This document shows, in pieces, positions 30,783 to 37,944 of a DNA stretch of 64,000 nt. The stretch covers positions 23,755 through 87,754 of the forward strand of contig JBQLZQ010000020.1 in assembly GCA_052168355.1 (NCBI GenBank). The letters are read 5' to 3'. The notes beneath the pieces are model-generated. The model worked only from the letters and a program-made list of their open reading frames with translations. It did no database searches and was not told the DNA's origin. Position 1 is the first letter of the stretch; the number at the start of each line of letters is the position of its first letter. The stretch is from JBQLZQ01 sp052168355 (lineage in GTDB: Bacteria > Pseudomonadota > Alphaproteobacteria > DSM-16000 > Inquilinaceae). The position numbers and the translations under genes are program-made.

Positions 30783-30857
30783 AAAAAGGGGCCAAGCCGC
30801 CAGGCCTGGCCCCCGAATGAAAGCTGTTCGCGACCGAAGCGCCCCGTTGCGGGGCGC
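30783..30857 (-). terminator. Terminator/attenuator hairpins between rplT and pheS
   Basis: On the minus strand a GC hairpin immediately after rplT (arms GCGCCCC 30839-30845 and GGGGCGC 30851-30857) is followed by a second hairpin. Its arms are GGGGCCA and TGGCCCC (30813-30807 and 30794-30788), ending in a T-run (30787-30783). The second is a textbook intrinsic terminator lying upstream of pheST. No phenylalanine-rich leader peptide was seen. Confidence 0.7.
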
Positions 30858-30864
30858 CTCGGCC

Positions 30865-31230
30865 TCAAGCGGCTTGAGCGAGCGCGGCCTGGGCCTGATC
30901 GACCAATGCCTTAAACGACTCCGGTTCGTGAACGGCCAGGTCCGACAAGACCTTGCGATCGACCTCGATCCCGGCCTGCTTGATCCCGAACATCAGTTGG
31001 GAATAGGTGATCCCGTGTTCGCGGGCGCCGGCATTGATCCGTTGAATCCACAAGGCGCGGAAATCCCGCTTGCGGTTGCGGCGGTCGCGATAGGCGTATT
31101 GCAGCCCCTTCTCGACCCGCTGGACGGCGACCCGGAAGCTGGACTTCGCGCGGCCGCGATAGCCCTTGGCGAGCTTCAGGACCTTCTTGTGCCGGGCATG
31201 CGTGGTGACGCCCCGTTTGACTCGTGCCAT
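30865..31230 (-). CDS. rplT: 50S ribosomal protein L20
   Basis: L20 binds 23S rRNA early in 50S assembly and in many bacteria represses its own operon. The 121-residue, very basic product is unmistakable (MARVKRGVTTHARHKKVLK, then GYRGRAKSSFRVAVQ). It follows rpmI after 10 bp in the standard infC-rpmI-rplT order. Confidence 0.98.
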   Translation of the reverse strand: MARVKRGVTTHARHKKVLKLAKGYRGRAKSSFRVAVQRVEKGLQYAYRDRRNRKRDFRALWIQRINAGAREHGITYSQLMFGIKQAGIEVDRKVLSDLAVHEPESFKALVDQAQAALAQAA

Positions 31231-31240
31231 CGTCGACCCC

Positions 31241-31441
31241 CTAACCGTTCGGCATCATGTAGCGTTTGACCCGCTTGGCGTCGGCGTCGCACATCACCTT
31301 GGTGCCCTGGTTGCGTTCCTTGGCCGCCTTGGATTTGCTGATAAGCCGGTGCCGCCGGTAGGCGGAGTTGAACAGCACCTTGCCCGTTCCGGTCAGCCGG
31401 AACCGGCCCTTGACGCTGCTCTTCGTCTTCATCTTGGGCAT
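31241..31441 (-). CDS. rpmI: 50S ribosomal protein L35
   Basis: The 66-residue basic product MPKMKTKSSVKGRFRLTGTG to the C-terminal RYMMPNG is a standard L35, including the KRVKRYMMPNG ending typical of alphaproteobacteria. It is cotranscribed with rplT. The 295-bp space up to infC is long for this operon and contains a tandem repeat, so an internal promoter is likely. Confidence 0.97.
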   Translation of the reverse strand: MPKMKTKSSVKGRFRLTGTGKVLFNSAYRRHRLISKSKAAKERNQGTKVMCDADAKRVKRYMMPNG

Positions 31442-31654
31442 TTTCGGTCCTTCCGTCGCAAGATCCGGTCACACAGGCGGTTGGGCATGCCCCGATGGGC
31501 CCTGTCGGCCCGGCCTCGCCACCTGGAAGAAAGCGGGGGTTATAGCGAGGCGGCCGGTCCTTGGCAAGCCTTGCCCTTGGCCCGCGCGGCCGGATTTCAG
31601 CCCGGCTCCCGGGCCCGGACAAGGGAACGGGCGACCGCGGGAACGATCGCCCGG

Positions 31655-31684
31655 AATTCTTATGACCCTAATTCTTATGACCTT
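31655..31684 (-). repeat. 15-bp tandem repeat in the infC-rpmI spacer
   Basis: The unit AATTCTTATGACCCT (31655-31669) is repeated directly at 31670-31684 with 14 of 15 bases identical. On the operon strand each copy reads GGTCATAAGAATT and contains a CATAAG that resembles a -10 box, so doubled promoter or regulator sites are possible. The surrounding 31442-31736 holds no gene. Confidence 0.6.
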
Positions 31685-31736
31685 ATACGAAAACTGCGTC
31701 TCTTCGAAAAAAACGCCGGATCACGGCCCCCTTGGA

Positions 31737-32273
31737 TCAGCGAGGGGCCAGAACCATGATCATCTGGCGACCTTCCATCTTGGGCATCTGCTCGACCTTC
31801 GCCATCTCGTCGAGCTCCTCGCGCACACGCACCAGGACGTTCATGCCCAGTTCCTGATGCGCCATCTCCCGACCGCGGAACCGCAGGGTTACCTTGACCT
31901 TGTCGCCGTCCTCGATGAAGCGGCGCGCGCTGCGCATCTTCACCTCGTAGTCGTGATCATCGATGTTGGGGCGAAGCTTGATCTCCTTGACGTCGATGAC
32001 CTTCTGCTTCTTGCGCGCCTCGTTGCGTTTTTTCTGGGCCTCGAACTTGAACTTGCCGTAGTCCAGGATCTTGCAGACAGGCGGATCGGCGTTCGGTGAT
32101 ATTTCCACCAGGTCCAGTCCCGCCTCGTCGGCGGCGGCCATCGCCTGATCCCGCGTCATGACACCCAGCATCTCGCCGTCCGCCCCGACGACACGCACCT
32201 TGAGCGCGTCGATCGCCTCGTTCGCCCTCGGCCCGTCGCGGGTCGGGGACGTGTTGAATGGTCCTCTGGCTAT
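31737..32273 (-). CDS. infC: Translation initiation factor IF-3, ATA start
   Basis: IF-3 binds the 30S subunit and proofreads the initiator tRNA and start codon. Homology runs from RANEAIDALKVRVVGADGEMLGVM to the end, covering the N- and C-domains (KEIKLRPNIDDHDYEVKMRSARRFIEDGDKVKVTLRFRGREM). No ATG or GTG lies at the expected start. An ATA codon at 32273-32271 stands six bases after GGAGG and gives 178 residues. Rare start codons in infC are known and let IF-3 repress itself. The frame stays open upstream to 32645, but that part is antisense-like. thrS lies 76 bp upstream. Confidence 0.9.
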   Translation of the reverse strand: MARGPFNTSPTRDGPRANEAIDALKVRVVGADGEMLGVMTRDQAMAAADEAGLDLVEISPNADPPVCKILDYGKFKFEAQKKRNEARKKQKVIDVKEIKLRPNIDDHDYEVKMRSARRFIEDGDKVKVTLRFRGREMAHQELGMNVLVRVREELDEMAKVEQMPKMEGRQMIMVLAPR

Positions 32274-32349
32274 GAATCGCCTCCTAAATACTGTTGCGCT
32301 GAAAATGCAGCACCATCGACGGCAACGCCCCATCGGCGGGGCCGAACCG

Positions 32350-34356
32350 TCACGCCGCGGCCCCGCCGATGCCCTCGTCGGCATCCAGGGGAGACCGCGC
32401 CTCCGTCCTAAGTGTATGGACCGCTCCGTCAAGGGCAAGCATTTCTTGCGCCGCGCCGCCCAGGCGGCGCAACGCCACCGTCCGCTCGGCTGCTTCCCGG
32501 TTGCCGACCACCAGCAGCACCGGCACCTTGGCGAGGCTGTGTTCGCGGACTTTGTAATTGATCTTCTCGTTGCGCCGGTCAAGCTCGACGCGAAGCCCGG
32601 CGGCCCGGCATGCCGCCGCCACCTCCTCGGCATAGGCATCGGCATCGTTGGTGATGGTCGCCACCACCGCCTGCACCGGCGCCAGCCACAGGGGAAAGCG
32701 TCCGGCGTAATGCTCGATCAGGATGCCGATAAACCGTTCCAAGGATCCCAGGATGGCGCGGTGAAGCATGACCGGACGGTGGCGCTGGCTGTCCTCGCCG
32801 ATATAGGTGGCGTCCAGACGTTCGGGCAGGACGAAATCGAGCTGCAGCGTACCGCACTGCCATGACCGGCCGATGGCGTCGCGCAGATGAAACTCCAGCT
32901 TGGGGCCATAAAAGGCGCCCTCGTTGGGCAGGATCTCGTACTCCAGACCGGCGGCCCGGACAGCCGCTTCCAGATCGGCCTCGGCCTTGTCCCATACCGC
33001 GTCGGCGCCGGCCCGGACCTCCGGCCGCGTGGCCAGCTTGATCGCCACGTCCTCGAAGCCAAGATCGCGATAACAACTCAGCAACAGGTGGCAGTACCGG
33101 ACGCTTTCCTCCGTCACCTGATCATCCCGGCAGAAGATGTGGGCGTCGTCCTGGGTAAAGGCGCGCACCCGCATGATGCCCTGCAGGGCGCCCGAGGGCT
33201 CGTTGCGGTGGCAGGCGCCGAATTCGGCCATGCGGATCGGCAGGTCGCGGTAGCTGACCAGACCCTGCTTGAAGATCTGGACGTGGGCCGGGCAGTTCAT
33301 CGGCTTGACGCCCAGCACCCGCTGCCCCTCGTCGGCCTCCACCGTGAACATGTTCTGGCCGAACTTGTCCCAATGGCCCGACGCCTCCCACAGGCTGCGG
33401 TCCAGAAGCTGGGGCGTCCGCACCTCGTCGTAGCCGGCCGCGTCCAGCCGGCCACGGATGTAGTTTTCCAGCTGCCGCCACAGGGTCCAGCCCTTGGCGT
33501 GCCAGAACACGCTGCCCACCGCCTCTTCCTGCAGGTGGAACAGGTTCATCTCCCGGCCCAGGCGGCGGTGGTCGCGCTTTTCCGCCTCCTCGAGCTGGGT
33601 CAGATGGGCTTTCAGCTCCGCCTCGTCGCGCCAGGCCGTGCCGTAAATGCGCTGGAGCATGGGGTTGCGGTGATCGCCGCGCCAATAGGCCCCGGCCACC
33701 TTCATCAGCTTGAACCCCTGGCCCACCGCCCCGGTCGACGGCATGTGCGGCCCGCGGCACAGATCGAGCCATTCGCCCTGGCGATAGATCGTGATCGTCT
33801 CGGTTTCCGGCAGGTCGCGGATGAGTTCCGCCTTATAAGCCTCGCCCTTGTCCTCGAAGAACCGGATCGCGGCGTCGCGGTCCCATACCTCGCGCGTGAA
33901 GGGCGCGTCGCGGGCCACGATTTCCCGCATCCGGCGCTCGATGGCTTCCAGATCGTCGGGCGAGAACGGCTCGTCCCGCGCGAAATCGTAATAGAACCCG
34001 TTCTCGATGGCGGGACCGATGGTAACCTGGGTGCCGGGATAGAGATCCTGCACCGCCTCGGCCATGACATGGGCGGCGTCGTGGCGGATCAGCGGCAGCG
34101 CGTCGGGGTCGCGCCGCGTGACGATGGCCACCGACGCATCGCGGTCGATCGGCGTCGACAGATCGACCAGGTCTCCATCGACCTTGGCGGCGATGGCCGC
34201 CTTGGCCAGGCTCTTGGCGATCGAGGCCGCGATCTCCGCCCCCGTCACCGGGGCGTCGAACGTCCGCACGCTGCCGTCGGGCAGCGTGATGGCGACACGC
34301 CCTGCGGACGCGGCGGGTCCTGCCGGGGCAGGGCCCTGCTGATCGGCCGTTTGCAT
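32350..34356 (-). CDS. thrS: Threonyl-tRNA synthetase
   Basis: ThrS charges tRNA-Thr and edits mischarged serine. The 668-residue protein has all domains: N-terminal TGS (VAITLPDGSVRTFDAPVTG), the editing domain (HDAAHVMAEAVQDLYPG), the class II core and an anticodon-binding C-terminus (PVQAVVATITNDADAYAEEV). Zinc ligands are visible as Cys of MNCPAHVQIF, His of DDAHIFC and His of MLHRAILGSLERF. It is the first gene of the thrS-infC-rpmI-rplT-pheST cluster. Confidence 0.97.
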   Translation of the reverse strand: MQTADQQGPAPAGPAASAGRVAITLPDGSVRTFDAPVTGAEIAASIAKSLAKAAIAAKVDGDLVDLSTPIDRDASVAIVTRRDPDALPLIRHDAAHVMAEAVQDLYPGTQVTIGPAIENGFYYDFARDEPFSPDDLEAIERRMREIVARDAPFTREVWDRDAAIRFFEDKGEAYKAELIRDLPETETITIYRQGEWLDLCRGPHMPSTGAVGQGFKLMKVAGAYWRGDHRNPMLQRIYGTAWRDEAELKAHLTQLEEAEKRDHRRLGREMNLFHLQEEAVGSVFWHAKGWTLWRQLENYIRGRLDAAGYDEVRTPQLLDRSLWEASGHWDKFGQNMFTVEADEGQRVLGVKPMNCPAHVQIFKQGLVSYRDLPIRMAEFGACHRNEPSGALQGIMRVRAFTQDDAHIFCRDDQVTEESVRYCHLLLSCYRDLGFEDVAIKLATRPEVRAGADAVWDKAEADLEAAVRAAGLEYEILPNEGAFYGPKLEFHLRDAIGRSWQCGTLQLDFVLPERLDATYIGEDSQRHRPVMLHRAILGSLERFIGILIEHYAGRFPLWLAPVQAVVATITNDADAYAEEVAAACRAAGLRVELDRRNEKINYKVREHSLAKVPVLLVVGNREAAERTVALRRLGGAAQEMLALDGAVHTLRTEARSPLDADEGIGGAAA

Positions 34357-34413
34357 TGGTTACGGTTCCTTGGCGCCTGAAGGGCCGCACTTTCCCGGCG
34401 AACGGCCCCGGTG

Positions 34414-35382
34414 TCAAGGCGGGAGGGGCGTTTCACGATCCCACGCCGTCGTCGCCGCCATCACCTCGTCCACCGGCAGGTCCGCCAGTCGGTCGCGGCG
34501 CAGCACCGTGACGGCGGATCCAAGCGGCCGGTTGCGGGCCGGGTCCGAGGCGCCAGAGAACAGCGACACGACGGGGCAGCCGGTCAGCGCGATCAGGTGC
34601 ATGGGGCCGGTATCGTTGCCCACGGCCCCGGTCGCCGCACGGGCCAGTTCGGCCAGATCCTCCAGCGCCGTCTGGCCGGTCAGGTCGCGGGCGCCGGGGC
34701 AGGCGGTGGCGATGGCCGCATTGGTCGCGGCTTCGGCCGGCGTGCCGATCAGAACCGGCGTCAGGCCGCGTTCGAGCAGCCAGCCCGCCAGGGTCGAGTA
34801 CCGTTCGGCCGGCCAGCGCTTTTCCGGGCGGCTGGGGGCGGACCCCGGCACCAGCAGCACGAACGGCGCGGCAAGCCCGAACCGGGCGATGTCGGCCCGC
34901 ATCCAGCCGAGGTCGGGCGGCGGTGTCTCCGGAATCCCGGCATGGGCAAGCTGCAGCGCCGCGCGGTCGAAGGCGTGACGCCGCGGCGCCTCCGGGTCGA
35001 TCCAGCGCAGCGAGGCGCCGCGAACGGTCCCCGACCAGGCCGGCGCCGGACCGGCCCCCAGCCGCAGCAGGGCGAAGTAGAAGGCCGTTCGATCGTTGTT
35101 CTGGAGATCGTAGACGCGGCCGAAGCCGGCCTGGCGCAGACGGCGGCGCATCCGCCAGGCACGCACCGGCTGCCACCAGTTCGGCTTGTCGTCGACCCAG
35201 ACCGCGTCGACCAGCCCCGACCGTTCGATCAGCCCGGCATAGGGGCGGGTGGTCAGCGCCGTGATCCGGGCATCGCGATGGTGCCGGCGGATCGCCGCCA
35301 GCGGGCCCAGCGCCAGCAGCACGTCGCCCAGGGCCCCCAGCTTGATGACCAGGACCGGCGCCGGGACGGCGGTTTCAGCCAA
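34414..35382 (-). CDS. Glycosyltransferase family 9 (heptosyltransferase-like)
   Basis: This 322-residue GT-B enzyme resembles ADP-heptose:LPS heptosyltransferases. It opens with LVIKLGALGDVLLALGPLAAI and carries the donor-site motif VGNDTGPMHLIALTGCPVVSLF. The probable substrate is a nucleotide-heptose used for LPS core, inferred from the family only. The ATG lies inside the end of the upstream GT4 gene (8-bp overlap), so the two are coupled and probably act on the same surface glycan. Confidence 0.85.
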   Translation of the reverse strand: MAETAVPAPVLVIKLGALGDVLLALGPLAAIRRHHRDARITALTTRPYAGLIERSGLVDAVWVDDKPNWWQPVRAWRMRRRLRQAGFGRVYDLQNNDRTAFYFALLRLGAGPAPAWSGTVRGASLRWIDPEAPRRHAFDRAALQLAHAGIPETPPPDLGWMRADIARFGLAAPFVLLVPGSAPSRPEKRWPAERYSTLAGWLLERGLTPVLIGTPAEAATNAAIATACPGARDLTGQTALEDLAELARAATGAVGNDTGPMHLIALTGCPVVSLFSGASDPARNRPLGSAVTVLRRDRLADLPVDEVMAATTAWDRETPLPP

Positions 35383-36631
35383 TGGCGCCCGCCGCCGCCC
35401 GGCCCGCGCCGGCCCCGGTCAGCAGTTCCTCATAGACGGCGATGGTGGCCTGGGTCATGCGCTCCAACGCGTAGTTGGCGCGGACATGGGCGATGGCGCG
35501 TTCCGACGCCGCTTCCCGCGCCGCCTGGTCGAGACCCAGCGCCCGGTCCAGCGCCGCGGCCAGGGAGTCCGGATCGCCGGGACGGGTCAGCCAGCCGCCG
35601 GCTTCGGCGTGGATGAGTTCGGGCGGGGCGCCGAGATCGCTGGCCACCACCGGCCGCCCCATGGCCAACGCCTCGACGATGGTGCGGCCGAACCCTTCCG
35701 GCTCCACCGACGCGTGGACCACGACGTCGGACAGCTTGTAGGCGGCCGGCATGTCGTCGCACTGGTCGGCGATGTGCACCACGCCGTCCAGCCCCAGGGT
35801 CCGCACCTTGGCCTCCAGCGACCGCCGGTATGCCGCGCGACCCTGGTCGCCGCCGACCAGCAGGCAGCGGATGTCGCGGCGCCCCAGCCGGGCCAGGGCG
35901 TCGAGCAGCACCTCGTGCCCCTTCCAACGGGTGAGCCGGGCTGGCATCAGCACGACCTTGGCGTCGTCGGGCAGGCGCCAACGGCGGGCCAGCTGGATCA
36001 CCCGCTCGGCGCTGACCCGCTCGGGCGCGAACCGGTCGATGTCGATGCCGCGCGGAATGACCCGGACTCGGGCCGGGTCGACTCCATACACCTCCTGTAC
36101 GTGGCGGCCGATATAGGCCGAGATGGCGATGACCAGATCGCCCCTGACCATGACCGAATTGTACAGCCGCTTGACCGCGGAACGCTGGTTGTAGGCGGCG
36201 TGGAAGGTGGTCAGGAACGGTATGCCGCGACGCCGGCACGCGAAATAGGCGCTCCAGGCCGGAGCCCGGCTGCGGGCGTGGACCAGATGGACGCCATGGG
36301 CCTCGATCACCGCCTCCAGCCGGGCGACGTTGCGGCGGATGCCAAGCGGGTTCTTGGTGTCCAGGGGCAGGGTGATATGCCGGGCGCCGCCGCGCGCGAG
36401 TTCCCGTTCCATCGGCCCGCCGGAAGACGCCACCAGGGCCGTGCCGCCGGCGGCGACGGTGGCCACGGCGACATCGATGCAGCCCCGCTCCGCGCCGCCG
36501 GTGACCAGGCTGGGCAGAACCTGCAGGATCACCGGACCGTCGGCGCCGGGCTGACCCACGCCGGCGGGTTGCGCCGCGGGCGGCGCGTCGGCTAGGGATA
36601 CGGGATCGCCGGAGGGGCGGGAAGATGGCAT
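35375..36631 (-). CDS. Glycosyltransferase family 4 (group 1)
   Basis: The 418-residue GT-B protein has the acceptor-side motif SLVTGGAERGCIDVA and the retaining GT4 donor motif EPEGFGRTIVEALAMGRPVVASDLGAPPELI, with its E-x7-E pattern. It is probably an LPS or exopolysaccharide transferase. The ATG at 36631 overlaps the start of the divergent hydrolase (ATG at 36625) by seven bases, which leaves no room for promoters. A GTG at 36559 is an alternative that would still keep the whole catalytic domain. Confidence 0.85.
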   Translation of the reverse strand: MPSSRPSGDPVSLADAPPAAQPAGVGQPGADGPVILQVLPSLVTGGAERGCIDVAVATVAAGGTALVASSGGPMERELARGGARHITLPLDTKNPLGIRRNVARLEAVIEAHGVHLVHARSRAPAWSAYFACRRRGIPFLTTFHAAYNQRSAVKRLYNSVMVRGDLVIAISAYIGRHVQEVYGVDPARVRVIPRGIDIDRFAPERVSAERVIQLARRWRLPDDAKVVLMPARLTRWKGHEVLLDALARLGRRDIRCLLVGGDQGRAAYRRSLEAKVRTLGLDGVVHIADQCDDMPAAYKLSDVVVHASVEPEGFGRTIVEALAMGRPVVASDLGAPPELIHAEAGGWLTRPGDPDSLAAALDRALGLDQAAREAASERAIAHVRANYALERMTQATIAVYEELLTGAGAGRAAAGAIG

Positions 36632-37470
36632 CGAACGGCGTCCTTACAAAACGCGACGGCACGCGACTGGCCTATCAAAGCGGGGCCGGCAACGACCCGG
36701 CGCTGGCCGGGCTGGTCTTCTGCGGCGGCTTTATGTCCGACATGACAGGCATGAAGGCAACCTCTTTGGCCGTGGCGGCGGCGCAGACCGGTCACGCGTT
36801 CGTCCGGTTCGACTATTTCGGCCACGGCGCCACCGGCGGCGATCCGGCGGCCGGCACCGTCGGCCGCTGGATCGACGACGCGCTGGCGGTCCTGGACGGC
36901 CTGACCCAGGGCCCGCAGATCCTGATCGGATCGTCCATGGGCGCGTGGATCGCGGTGCGCGCCGCGCTGGCCCGCCCCGACCGCGTGGCCGGGCTGGTCA
37001 CCGTGGCGGCCGCCCCCGACTTTACCGAAACCCTGTGGCGCGACCGGCTGACGGATACGGAGCGCCGTGCCCTGGACCGCGGCGAGGCGGTTGAGCGGCC
37101 GTCGGCCTATGGCGACGGTCCCTACCGCATCGGCCCGGACCTGGTGCCCGAGGCGCGGAGGCACCTTGTGCTGTCCGGCCCCCTGCCCCTCGCCTGCCCG
37201 GTCCGGATGATCCACGGTCTGGCCGACCCGGACGTCCCGTGGGAGCGCAGTCTGGCGCTGGCCCGGGCCATGGCGACGCCCGATGTGCGCCTGACACTGG
37301 TCAAGGACGGCGATCATCGCCTGTCGCGCCCGGCCGATCTTGCCCTGCTGCACGAGCAGGTGGCCGCCGTCAGCGCCATCGCCGGCCGCGCCCGCGCCCC
37401 TGAAACGCCAGCACCAGCAGCCCGCCCAGCCCGCCCAGCACCACCGACGCCGGCCACAGGAGAAGCGTGA
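36625..37470 (+). CDS. Alpha/beta hydrolase (ABHD10-like)
   Basis: The 281-residue protein is an alpha/beta hydrolase with nucleophile motif IGSSMGAWIA, acid in GLADPDVP and base in DGDHRLSRP. The short FCGGFMSDMTGMKATSL opening and FDYFGHG resemble the ABHD10/thioesterase-like group widespread in alphaproteobacteria. The last 25 residues are Pro/Ala-rich and overlap a membrane-protein gene on the other strand by 101 bp, so the C-terminus may be poorly constrained. Substrate unknown. Confidence 0.85.
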   Translation: MASNGVLTKRDGTRLAYQSGAGNDPALAGLVFCGGFMSDMTGMKATSLAVAAAQTGHAFVRFDYFGHGATGGDPAAGTVGRWIDDALAVLDGLTQGPQILIGSSMGAWIAVRAALARPDRVAGLVTVAAAPDFTETLWRDRLTDTERRALDRGEAVERPSAYGDGPYRIGPDLVPEARRHLVLSGPLPLACPVRMIHGLADPDVPWERSLALARAMATPDVRLTLVKDGDHRLSRPADLALLHEQVAAVSAIAGRARAPETPAPAARPARPAPPTPATGEA

Positions 37471-37678
37471 CGATGCCGGGGTCCCACAGCGGCGGCCACA
37501 GATAACGCTGGGTCACGGCCTGGACCAGGTTGAGACTGCCGGGATCCAGGCCGAACCACAGCTCGCCGCCGCTGACCAGGCGGAACGGCCCGCCGTCGGC
37601 CCACACCCAGGCATCATGGCCCAGCACCAGAAGCGCCAGCCCGATCAGCGCCCAGCCGATGGCGCGCCCGATGATCAT
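37370..37678 (-). CDS. Small hypothetical membrane protein
   Basis: The 102-residue product has an N-terminal hydrophobic helix (IIGRAIGWALIGLALLVLG), a central WVWADGGPFRLVSGGELWFGLDP region and a second hydrophobic stretch before a basic tail. The well-formed amphipathic layout argues for a real gene rather than a shadow of the hydrolase, whose variable tail it overlaps. The start has a GGGGA ribosome-binding site. I do not recognise the family. Confidence 0.5.
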   Translation of the reverse strand: MIIGRAIGWALIGLALLVLGHDAWVWADGGPFRLVSGGELWFGLDPGSLNLVQAVTQRYLWPPLWDPGIVTLLLWPASVVLGGLGGLLVLAFQGRGRGRRWR

Positions 37679-37813
37679 GTCCCCATCACCATGGCTTCGC
37701 CTTCCTTCCTATTTTTTGCCGACCGGCGGTCAGAATGTTTTTATAAGGTCGCTAACCGACTCAAGGCCATCATTAGACACGACCGGCGGCCGGCCCGCCA
37801 CATCCTCACGGTC

Positions 37814-37841
37814 TTGCGAAAAACCGGCGCCCTGGCATAAG
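37814..37841 (+). promoter_or_regulatory. Probable tRNA-Ser promoter
   Basis: A -35-like TTGCGA (37814-37819) and a -10-like CATAAG (37836-37841) are separated by 16 bases and lie 12 bases upstream of the mature tRNA, suitable for a sigma-70 promoter. Weak individual matches, but the position is right. Confidence 0.5.
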
Positions 37842-37853
37842 GTGCGCCCCGTC

Positions 37854-37944
37854 GGAGGGGTGGCCGAGTGGTCGAAGGCGCACGCCTGGAAAGTGTGTAT
37901 ACGTTAACAGCGTATCATGGGTTCGAATCCCATTCCCTCCGCCA
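37854..37944 (+). tRNA. tRNA-Ser(GGA)
   Basis: The 91-nt gene folds into a class II tRNA. The acceptor stem is GGAGGGG/TCCCTCC, and the anticodon stem CACGC/GTGTG holds the loop CTGGAAA with anticodon GGA. A long variable arm with TACG/CGTA pairing is present, then a T-arm ATGGG-TTCGAAT-CCCAT, and a discriminator G and CCA are encoded. The 3' half lies inside the end of the serine-recombinase frame on the other strand, marking the integration site of the element to its right. Confidence 0.97.
37912..37944. other. Probable left attachment site (attL) in the tRNA-Ser 3' end
   Basis: The integration junction is inferred to lie in the T-arm and acceptor 3' strand of tRNA-Ser. The recombinase frame on the minus strand runs into these bases and its stop codon (37917-37915) lies within the tRNA. 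Host-type genes end on the left and mobile genes begin directly on the right. The matching right-end repeat is outside the window. Confidence 0.6.

Noticed and set aside
27649..31269. A 1206-codon open frame on the plus strand over pheT, pheS and rplT
   Set aside because: It is antisense to well-identified genes, has Arg/Gln/His-rich shadow composition and no domain; long open antisense frames are expected at this GC content.
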